Assembly: GCA_030706015.1 (NCBI GenBank)
Contig: JAUZPI010000115.1
Span: forward strand, 1 to 11,418
Reading direction: 5' to 3'
Length of the DNA: 11,418 nucleotides
DNA from: Bacillota bacterium
GTDB taxonomy: Bacteria > Bacillota > Clostridia > Clostridiales > Clostridiaceae
The notes beneath the pieces are model-generated. The model saw only the letters and a list, made by a program, of their open reading frames with translations. It did no database searches and was not told the origin of the DNA. Positions 6,272 to 11,418 of the stretch are shown here, piece by piece; positions within the stretch are counted from its first letter, which is position 1; the number at the start of each line of letters is the position of its first letter. A program made the translations under genes and the position numbers.

Positions 6272-7888
6272 ATGTACAAAAAATATCCTAACTACTTTAA
6301 CACTCCAATGAATAATCTATACCCTTGTGATAACTGCAAAATACGCTCATGCCGTTACTGCGTTAATACACCAATGCATAACCCGGACTTATGGAGACAA
6401 CTTACTAATCATGTAAATGATGAGGATGGAAAGACAAAAGATTTTATCTCTACTTTAGAAGAAAGAGGTTTTATTGTCCAGGAGGGTAAACTTCAGCATG
6501 TTGACATACTGAAGGTAGTCAGTTTAGGTATAATTGACACTGCCTTTGCGAACAATGCAGGTGCACCATATGCAACCTATCTTCTTCCACCGGCACCAAA
6601 TCAAGATCCAGCTCCCGCTCAGAAACCTCCAAAAGGATATATTCCTAATGGCACTGACAATTATCCAGCTAATATAGAATACGCAGCACCTGGATTAGAC
6701 TATAAGCTGCGTGCTGATGAAGCTATTGTGTTGATTGGAAAGACTCCTCCACCAGCATATAATTTTAGTTATAGAAGCTACCTTGGGTTTGTAGAAAACG
6801 AACCGTCAAAAGATTATAGTGATACTATTACGGCAGGCAATGAGCATACTGGTTTTTATCACAATATAGGTGCCAGCATGGGGGATCAAATAAATAACCA
6901 TAATATCTGGACTGATAATACGCCTTATGGAGCCCCCGGAAGTCCCTTTGACAGTTCCACCATCATCATTACAACTGCAGATAGAGGCATTAATAAACAA
7001 ATGCGTGATGCTCTAGTTAACTCAGGATTTAGCCCAGGTATTATGAACGATGACAACATTCCTAAGGGACTTGTAAACCTTGGACTTGAAAAAGGTAAAG
7101 ATACCTTCTCCTTTATCATGAGAGCTGCAATTTGGTTAGATTATGATACCGGCTGGAATTATATCAATAATCTTGAAAACTATGTGAAGGTATTACGTAT
7201 TACTCCAAAAACTACTTATCCTACTCAAGATCCATGGCCTATACCAAATCTTAAAAAGCATGAAACCGGCACTACTGAATTCCAGGTAGTTCCTTATGCA
7301 AGAAATGAAATGAATTACCTGCGAAATGAGATAATTAAGAAATATGAAAATGAAGAATATGAACCTGCGGATCTGAATTCAAAACTCTGGATACTTGATG
7401 GTTATGAGGGAATATTACAGGATGTTGCCGTGTATTATGATAACAGAGATGGCCTCTATATAAGGACCGACAATTTCCAATTAAAAACTGATGAGGATTT
7501 TGTGATAATATATGGCGTTGACCACGCACAAACCGGATTTGCAACATTTTTCAACATTAGTTTTTACGGCGAGGAATTATGGAACGGTGTTTCAGGAGCC
7601 AATATTACAGATGAGTTAAAGTACCCAGCCACCGAGTATTTCCCTAAAGATTATAAAAACTCCAAGTACTATTACGCGGTAAAGATGGCAAGGAAAACTG
7701 AAGAAGGCAATGAAGTTATAATACCATATAGTACAGGCAACCCCAAAGGATCAGCATACGGTGTTGATAACAATGAGGACGCTTATGTAGGCTTCAGGAT
7801 TTATGCAAACCCAGAAACAAATGTTGCCCCAGCTATCTTTGATACTATCTGGAGTCGAGCAATTTTATTTAGAAAAAAGAAAAAATAA
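6272..7888 (+). CDS. Unrecognised 538-residue protein with N-terminal four-cysteine cluster
   Basis: I cannot assign a function. There is no signal peptide or membrane helix. The N-terminus carries C19-X2-C22-X4-C27-X2-C30, the only tight cysteine cluster, which could hold zinc or an iron-sulfur cluster. Next comes a helical part (40-95), a proline-rich linker (105-125, with PPAPNQDPAPAQKPP), and a mixed body with well-formed stretches: EAIVLIGKTPPPAYNFSYRS at 150-169, HNIGASMGDQINNHNIW at 197-213, STIIITTADRGINKQMRDAL at 229-248, TFSFIMRAAIWLD at 278-290 and VIIYGVDHAQTGFATFFNIS at 411-430. The tail is RKKKK. GGGAG lies 6 bases before the ATG at 6272; a GTG at 6254 adds six residues but lacks a binding site. 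The gene stands alone between a repeat-rich gap and a strong terminator. From memory the body resembles a scattered uncharacterised family also found outside clostridia, which I cannot confirm here. Confidence 0.8.
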   Translation: MYKKYPNYFNTPMNNLYPCDNCKIRSCRYCVNTPMHNPDLWRQLTNHVNDEDGKTKDFISTLEERGFIVQEGKLQHVDILKVVSLGIIDTAFANNAGAPYATYLLPPAPNQDPAPAQKPPKGYIPNGTDNYPANIEYAAPGLDYKLRADEAIVLIGKTPPPAYNFSYRSYLGFVENEPSKDYSDTITAGNEHTGFYHNIGASMGDQINNHNIWTDNTPYGAPGSPFDSSTIIITTADRGINKQMRDALVNSGFSPGIMNDDNIPKGLVNLGLEKGKDTFSFIMRAAIWLDYDTGWNYINNLENYVKVLRITPKTTYPTQDPWPIPNLKKHETGTTEFQVVPYARNEMNYLRNEIIKKYENEEYEPADLNSKLWILDGYEGILQDVAVYYDNRDGLYIRTDNFQLKTDEDFVIIYGVDHAQTGFATFFNISFYGEELWNGVSGANITDELKYPATEYFPKDYKNSKYYYAVKMARKTEEGNEVIIPYSTGNPKGSAYGVDNNEDAYVGFRIYANPETNVAPAIFDTIWSRAILFRKKKK

Positions 7889-7939
7889 TAAGATAATAAT
7901 ATGAATAACCAATACTGAGTAAAATATAGTTTGCCATGG

Positions 7940-7972
7940 AAAACAGCACTAAAAGCTAGTGCTGTTTTTTCT
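7940..7972 (+). terminator. Strong intrinsic terminator after the 538-residue protein gene
   Basis: The arm AAAACAGCACTA (7940-7951) pairs perfectly with TAGTGCTGTTTT (7957-7968) over a 5-base loop, followed by more T and CTT. It lies 50 bases after the stop codon and closes this single-gene unit before the marR promoter. Confidence 0.9.
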
Positions 7973-8028
7973 TGTACCCGAGGCAACATCTTTACAGTCT
8001 AAAGAAAACTTTTTTATTTTCAAATAGT

Positions 8029-8104
8029 CTTAGCACTAAATAAAAATACATTGACATAAATTCCCTAATGGTATATTATTACATATAGAGTTTAGCTACT
8101 AAAC
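8029..8104 (+). promoter_or_regulatory. marR promoter with operator copy 1
   Basis: TTGACA (8051-8056), 17 bases, TATTAT (8074-8079): a near-consensus housekeeping promoter with an expected start at about 8086. Directly after it lies the perfect dyad GTTTAG-CTA-CTAAAC (8090-8104), where a bound dimer would block transcription. A looser copy, TTAGCACTAA (8030-8039), lies just upstream of the -35. The same 15-bp dyad recurs before the next gene, so autorepression by the MarR protein is the natural reading. Confidence 0.8.
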
Positions 8105-8121
8105 ATAAGGAGTGTGATTTA

Positions 8122-8577
8122 ATGCCTGAAAAATTAACTACAACAGAAATTATGATACATAAATTTGAAAAAGTTATGAATAAATATAATGCTTGGGAGA
8201 AGAAACCAAGATATTATGGAACAAGGGATTTATTATATAGGTCTGAAGTTCACACAATTGATGCCATAGGAAAAAATAACAAAATCAATGTCACTGAATT
8301 AGCTCAATATTTAGGAATTACTAAAGGTGCTATTTCTCAAATGGTAGACAAATTAATAAAAAAAGGTATGGTAAATAAAAAAATGGTATCTGATACTGAA
8401 AATGAAGTCTCTTTAGAACTTACCGAAAAGGGTGCTCTTGCATATAGAGGTCATGAGGAATATCATAAAGAACTTTACACTGAAATATCAGAACACTTGG
8501 TACACTTGTCAGACAAAAACGTAGAAACTTTTTTAGATATTCTTAATGTATTAGAAAATTTCTTAGACCAAAAATAG
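8122..8577 (+). CDS. MarR-family transcriptional regulator
   Basis: A 151-residue winged-helix regulator, the usual length for MarR proteins, which bind palindromic operators as dimers and let go when a small ligand (often phenolic or toxic) binds or a cysteine is oxidised. Seen here: N-terminal dimer helices (1-30), then LLYRSEVHTIDAIGKNNKIN, the helix-turn-helix NVTELAQYLGITKGAISQMV (56-75) with a recognition helix at about 68-80, a wing (81-101) ending SLELTEKG, and C-terminal dimer helices. It has no cysteine, so ligand binding rather than oxidation would be the trigger. AAGGAGTG lies 8 bases before the ATG. The gene sits 69 bases before the DUF4386-like gene, and both carry the same operator in front. 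Very AT-rich compared with flanking genes, with many AAA, AAT and ATA codons, hinting at transfer. The target and ligand are unknown. Confidence 0.92.
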   Translation: MPEKLTTTEIMIHKFEKVMNKYNAWEKKPRYYGTRDLLYRSEVHTIDAIGKNNKINVTELAQYLGITKGAISQMVDKLIKKGMVNKKMVSDTENEVSLELTEKGALAYRGHEEYHKELYTEISEHLVHLSDKNVETFLDILNVLENFLDQK

Positions 8578-8587
8578 CTATTTTTTT
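8570..8587 (+). repeat. Perfect 16-bp palindrome over the marR stop codon
   Basis: AAAAATAG/CTATTTTT spans 8570-8585 with the TAG stop in its left half, followed by TT. As RNA it would form only a six-pair A-U stem with a four-base loop and a T-run, so it may be a weak, leaky terminator that reduces transcription into the next gene. Confidence 0.35.
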
Positions 8588-8595
8588 GTTATCTT

Positions 8596-8610
8596 GTTTA
8601 GCAACTAAAC
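8596..8610 (+). promoter_or_regulatory. Operator copy 2, before the DUF4386-like gene
   Basis: The dyad GTTTAG-CAA-CTAAAC is identical in both arms to the marR operator at 8090-8104 and lies 36 bases before the next ATG. TATATT (8622-8627) or TATTAT (8624-8629) could be a -10, but there is no good -35 at the right distance; the operator occupies that place. The site could therefore control a weak internal promoter or act as a roadblock on read-through from marR. Confidence 0.7.
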
Positions 8611-8646
8611 ACACATCAAACTATATTATACAAGGAGGAACTCAAC

Positions 8647-9339
8647 ATGGATATGATTACATTTTATAGATGTTCGGGAGTTTTTATTATCATTGTTGCT
8701 ATAGGATTTATTATTAGCCAAATAGGCATTACTAAGATATTTAATTATCCCCAAATACTAAGGTCACCTACTAATACTATCTTACAAAAATTTCACGAGG
8801 GAGGAGTAAAATTAAAATTCTTTTGGATTTGTTTTGCATTAAGTTCATTAATGCTTATTCCAATATCAGCAATATTTTATAGAATTTTGAATAGAAATAA
8901 TACTCCTTATTTAATGATAGGAACAGCCTTTGGTATAGCATCAAGCATTTTTTATGTTTTAGGTCTTATGCGATGGGTGTTTTTAGCAGATAATTTATCA
9001 AAGAAATATATAGACGAGAATACTAATCCTAAAATTAAAGAAACACTTGAAATAGTTTTTCAATCCTTTCATATATATTGTGGAAACTCAGTGGGAGAAA
9101 CTATGGGTTTTCTATGTATGGGTATATGGATTAGTATAACTGGTATATCAATGATTAGTTCTGTAATTTTTCATCCATTAATAGGTGTAGGATTTATTTT
9201 TTGTGGTATAGGAATACTTGCAGGTCCATTAGAATGGTTAGGGTTTAGATTTTCAAACAAAATTAATAAGCTATCTATGAAAATGCTAATGTTGCTACTG
9301 ATATTTATTGGAGTAAAATTACTTAATATATCATCATGA
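8647..9339 (+). CDS. DUF4386-like integral membrane protein
   Basis: A 230-residue protein with about six membrane helices (roughly 9-28, 57-79, 87-113, 148-171, 174-196, 210-227). The pattern LMRWVFLADNLSKKY (107-121), then LEIVFQSFHIYCGNSVGETM (134-153) between the third and fourth helices, matches what I know of the DUF4386 family, whose function is not known; the charged R109, E135, H142 and E151 inside or near membrane segments may be functional. CAAGGAGGA lies 7 bases before the ATG. It follows marR at 69 bases, and the shared operator suggests it is the regulator's target, perhaps part of a response to a membrane-active or toxic compound. AT-rich like marR; one sampled 60-base line is about 28 percent GC against about 52 percent in a sampled line of the rifamycin gene. 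Confidence 0.8.
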   Translation: MDMITFYRCSGVFIIIVAIGFIISQIGITKIFNYPQILRSPTNTILQKFHEGGVKLKFFWICFALSSLMLIPISAIFYRILNRNNTPYLMIGTAFGIASSIFYVLGLMRWVFLADNLSKKYIDENTNPKIKETLEIVFQSFHIYCGNSVGETMGFLCMGIWISITGISMISSVIFHPLIGVGFIFCGIGILAGPLEWLGFRFSNKINKLSMKMLMLLLIFIGVKLLNISS

Positions 9340-9356
9340 TACATTAAGTAACTTAA
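9321..9356. terminator. Palindrome at the convergent gene junction, possible bidirectional terminator
   Basis: ACTTAAT (9321-9327) pairs with ATTAAGT (9343-9349), and inside it TATCAT (9329-9334) pairs with ATGATA (9336-9341); a single A/C mismatch breaks the 29-bp symmetry. A second overlapping palindrome, TTAAGT-A-ACTTAA, spans 9344-9356. It includes the stop of the DUF4386-like gene and ends 5 bases before the MATE stop. No long T-run follows on either strand, so termination is plausible but not certain. Confidence 0.45.
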
Positions 9357-9361
9357 CTTGT

Positions 9362-10714
9362 TTATTCATTTATAGAAATTTCTTGTAAGCTTTTCCGTCT
9401 AATCATAAGCCACATTGTAAGACCAACTATACAAGCCAATCCCTCTGAAATTGTATTAGCCCAAATAACACCATTAACAGCAAATAATAAATTTCCTAAA
9501 ATCAGAATAGGAACAAAAAGGATTCCCCTCACAACTGACATAATTGTGGATTGTACACCTGTTCCAAAGGCTTGAAAAATGCTTGTAAAAAGTGCAGAAA
9601 GGCCAGCAAAGAGAGTAGAGCAAAGCTGAGCTAGGAGAATTGTTTGTCCAATGGCAATGACCTTAGGATCAATGCTAAAGATACCAATTATCTGTGCTCT
9701 CAGTATAAATAAAATCACAGAAAGCACTAATGTGATGCCCACCATATATAGTACGACTTTTTTTATAATTTCCATCAAGCGCTCTTGATTCTTTGCTGAA
9801 TAGGCAAATGCAATCAAAGGTACTGCTCCCATGGAAAAGCTCATACCAATAAAGTCCACAGCCTGAACAACTCTTTGCGCAATACCAAGCCCTGCAACAA
9901 CACTGTCCCCATAGAGAGTAGAATAATTATTAAATAGTAAGCAAGTTACTGCCATAAAACAATCAATCAAAAATGCTGACACACCAACTTTAAAAATATT
10001 TATATAAATCTCTCTACTCCATTTAAAATCTTTAATAGACACACTCTGAACAGAACTTTTCTTTTGAAGATAATAGATGAAATAAGATACAGATATTATG
10101 TTACCAATCACAGATGCCAAGGCTGACCCCGTAACCCCTAGGTGAAAACTAAAAATAAAAACCGGGTTCAGTATTATGTTGACTATAATGCCAAGCAGCA
10201 TCCCAATCATTGAGTCAGTGGATGCCCCTTCTGCACGAACAATTTCCCCTAGTGAAAAACTGCCAATAACAAATGGAGCGCCAATAACAAACACCTTAAT
10301 ATAATCTCTTGTGTACAGCAGTGTATCACCTCTTGCTCCTAAAAGGTGTAAAAGAGGAGTTAGCAGCGGCACACATATGGCCATAAACATAATTCCAGCT
10401 ATCATGGATGACCAGAAATTTACGGAAGAAACTTTTTTTATTTCATCTACATTGTCTTCACCTAAGAGTCTAGAAACATATGTCCCTGAACCCACTGCAA
10501 ATAGCTGCCCAAGTGCCATGAGTATTACCGAAAAAGGTAATGCTAAGGTAACTGCTGCCATCATAGCTGTATTTTCAAGTTTACCAATAAAAAAGGCATC
10601 CGTGATGTTATAAATAATGTTAGCAATTAAACTCAGCATCATGGGAATAACCATATGCATAATTGCTTTAGAAACAGGTGCTTTTTCAAGATAGTATAGA
10701 GATTTTTGATACAT
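9362..10714 (-). CDS. MATE-family multidrug/sodium (or proton) antiporter
   Basis: MATE pumps export drugs and other organic cations in exchange for Na+ or H+. The 450-residue length and 12 hydrophobic segments in two homologous halves fit the family. Recognisable parts: KAIMHMVIPMMLSLIANIIY in helix 1, NITDAFFIGKLENTAMMAAV, GSGTYVSRLLGEDN near residue 80, and in the second half VAGLGIAQRVVQAVDFIGMS and SMGAVPLIAFAYSAKNQERL. The closest type seems to be the NorM/MepA-like clostridial group. The start region is odd: the strong AAAGGAG serves an ATG at 10732 in the same frame, which is followed by a TAA after four codons; the next ATG, at 10714, is six codons downstream of it with no binding site of its own. 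MATE production would need re-initiation there. The rest of the frame is intact. It is preceded by a response-regulator box array and a histidine kinase gene on the same strand. Confidence 0.88.
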   Translation of the reverse strand: MYQKSLYYLEKAPVSKAIMHMVIPMMLSLIANIIYNITDAFFIGKLENTAMMAAVTLALPFSVILMALGQLFAVGSGTYVSRLLGEDNVDEIKKVSSVNFWSSMIAGIMFMAICVPLLTPLLHLLGARGDTLLYTRDYIKVFVIGAPFVIGSFSLGEIVRAEGASTDSMIGMLLGIIVNIILNPVFIFSFHLGVTGSALASVIGNIISVSYFIYYLQKKSSVQSVSIKDFKWSREIYINIFKVGVSAFLIDCFMAVTCLLFNNYSTLYGDSVVAGLGIAQRVVQAVDFIGMSFSMGAVPLIAFAYSAKNQERLMEIIKKVVLYMVGITLVLSVILFILRAQIIGIFSIDPKVIAIGQTILLAQLCSTLFAGLSALFTSIFQAFGTGVQSTIMSVVRGILFVPILILGNLLFAVNGVIWANTISEGLACIVGLTMWLMIRRKSLQEISINE

Positions 10715-10717
10715 ATT

Positions 10718-10732
10718 TTACATGTTTTCCAT
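10718..10732 (-). other. Four-codon leader frame made by a nonsense codon at the MATE start
   Basis: On the minus strand ATG GAA AAC ATG TAA (M-E-N-M-stop) follows AAAGGAG (10747-10741) by 8 bases. It is in frame with the MATE gene, whose usable ATG comes one codon after the stop. A single A-to-T change (AAA to TAA) would explain it as an ancestral N-terminus MENMKNMYQKSLYYLEK. Ribosomes stopping here could restart at 10714. Confidence 0.7.
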
Positions 10733-10821
10733 ATAAAAGACTCCTTTCCCGTTGTGTGAATAATAAAATTAGTATTTAAAAATAATGATATTTCTAAACC
10801 CTGTTTGGTTTCTACAAGCAC

Positions 10822-10827
10822 AGTATA
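10822..10827 (-). promoter_or_regulatory. Likely -10 of the MATE promoter
   Basis: TATACT on the minus strand lies 9 bases after the last 11-bp repeat. No proper -35 exists; the repeats occupy that position, as in promoters activated by PhoB-type regulators. The leader to the start codons would be about 80 to 100 bases. Confidence 0.5.
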
Positions 10828-10836
10828 TAACTGCAA

Positions 10837-10880
10837 TTTAAACCGAACTTAAATGGAGTTTAAACGGAATGTAAACGAAA
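10837..10880 (-). promoter_or_regulatory. Four tandem 11-bp repeats, probable response-regulator boxes
   Basis: On the plus strand the units are TTTAAACCGAA, CTTAAATGGAG, TTTAAACGGAA and TGTAAACGAAA, at 10837, 10848, 10859 and 10870, with no gaps. The common core is TTAAAC-G-A. Head-to-tail 11-bp repeats covering the -35 and ending about 10 bases before the -10 are the typical arrangement for dimers of OmpR/PhoB-type regulators. The histidine kinase gene next door, whose partner regulator would lie beyond the window, is the obvious source. Confidence 0.65.
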
Positions 10881-10882
10881 AG

Positions 10883-10914
10883 AAAAACCACAGTCCGTTA
10901 ATTCAGACTGTGGT
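10883..10914 (-). terminator. Intrinsic terminator of the histidine kinase gene
   Basis: A 9-bp stem, ACCACAGTC (10887-10895) with GACTGTGGT (10906-10914), and a 10-base loop. On the minus strand it is followed by TTTTTCTTTTC, a good U-tract. It lies 18 bases after the kinase stop codon and separates the kinase from the MATE control region. Confidence 0.9.
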
Positions 10915-10931
10915 AATTGACATATTAGTTT

Positions 10932-11418
10932 CTATTTAGGTAACAAAACAGTAAATTCCGTACCTTTTCCAATTTCACTGGTAAGAGATATTTTCCCTCC
11001 ATGTAAATCAATAATCTTCTTTACTATTGAAAGTCCAAGTCCGCTGCCGCCCAAAGAACGGTCACGGGATTTATCCGCTTTATAAAACCGCTCGAAAATT
11101 CGCTGCTGATCTTGCGGTGAAATACCTATGCCCGTATCGGAAATTTTACATTCAATTGCGTTTTCATTGCCTGATAGGCTAACGGCTATACTGCCGTTTT
11201 CTGGTGTAAATTTAATAGCATTATGAAGCAAATTTATAAATACCTGACTTAATAAATCCTCATCACCACATATAATAGTTTCCTGAAGAGAGACGTCAAG
11301 TGTGATACTTTTCGCCGACCACTGCGGTTCTAGCATGAGTAAAATACTTTCAATTTGCTTGTGGATTTGATATTTCTTTAAGTTTAAATTATGGTCTTCC
11401 GATTCCAAATTAGATAAT
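10932..11418 (-). CDS. Sensor histidine kinase, C-terminal part (cut by window edge)
   Basis: 161 residues of the C-terminal half are visible and the frame is open to the edge, beginning LSNLESEDHNLNL, which looks like the end of the phospho-acceptor dimerisation domain; the acceptor histidine, sensor and membrane segments are outside the window. The ATPase domain is complete, with the N box NLLHNAIKFTPENG, G1 box DTGIGI, F box IFERFYKADKSRD and G2 box GGSGLGLSIVKKII, all with intact key residues. This is the HPK1/PhoR-EnvZ-type group that normally pairs with an OmpR-type regulator, usually encoded just upstream. A TTG at 11408 could be mistaken for a start, but the sequence before it continues the domain. 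Downstream come a terminator and then the box array of the MATE gene. Confidence 0.92.
   Translation of the reverse strand, partial: LSNLESEDHNLNLKKYQIHKQIESILLMLEPQWSAKSITLDVSLQETIICGDEDLLSQVFINLLHNAIKFTPENGSIAVSLSGNENAIECKISDTGIGISPQDQQRIFERFYKADKSRDRSLGGSGLGLSIVKKIIDLHGGKISLTSEIGKGTEFTVLLPK

Noticed and set aside
6806..7989. Minus-strand open frames under the 538-residue protein gene (6806-7000, 6925-7119, 7335-7547, 7801-7989)
   Set aside because: Shadows of a long plus-strand gene, without binding sites or recognisable sequence.
10311..10836. Open frames at 10311-10613 (plus) and 10639-10836 (minus)
   Set aside because: The first is antisense to the MATE gene. The second runs through the MATE promoter and start in another frame and has no binding site.

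Overview
The window looks like a chromosomal stretch of a low-GC Gram-positive anaerobe, most likely a member of the Clostridia. The signs are AT-rich intergenic DNA, strong AAGGAG-type ribosome binding sites, short intergenic gaps, a soluble Bacillota-type chemoreceptor, and closest-feeling relatives in clostridial and bacillal families. No rRNA, tRNA, CRISPR array or intact insertion sequence was seen. Species cannot be named from this sequence.

Left part (1-3736, minus strand): an 870-residue rifamycin phosphotransferase-like enzyme (80-2692) is followed 42 bases downstream by the first 12 codons of another minus-strand gene that leaves the window (1-38). Upstream lies an unrecognised single-pass membrane protein (2916-3590). 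The gap between the two holds a nested inverted repeat (2817-2896) and a possible promoter whose -10 sits inside a short dyad.

Middle (3658-6271): an eroded zone. A MerR-type promoter/operator (3695-3726) points at a frameshifted gene remnant (3737-4085). A Nudix hydrolase (4276-4659, minus) follows, with a clear promoter and a 14-bp inverted-repeat terminator. Next come another gene fragment (4690-4944), a soluble methyl-accepting chemotaxis protein (5032-5865), and a 406-base gene-free stretch with five copies of GTTACATTTT plus one inverted copy.

Right part: an unrecognised 538-residue protein with an N-terminal four-cysteine cluster (6272-7888) ends at a strong terminator. Then comes a very AT-rich two-gene unit, a MarR regulator (8122-8577) and a six-TM DUF4386-like membrane protein (8647-9339). 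Each gene is preceded by the same 15-bp operator, so autoregulation plus control of the membrane protein is likely. Facing it is a MATE drug/sodium antiporter (9362-10714, minus). Its natural start codon appears to be cut off by a TAA at codon 5, and its promoter carries four tandem 11-bp repeats typical of OmpR/PhoB-type response-regulator boxes. Just upstream is the C-terminal part of a sensor histidine kinase (10932-11418), so a two-component system probably controls the MATE pump.

The common theme is response to drugs or small toxic molecules (rifamycin inactivation, MarR and MerR-type control, MATE efflux, kinase sensing), but no complete new system can be demonstrated. The best leads are the MATE start-region nonsense codon with its response-regulator boxes, the structured DNA ahead of the rifamycin gene, the GTTACATTTT array, and the uncharacterised 538-residue protein.
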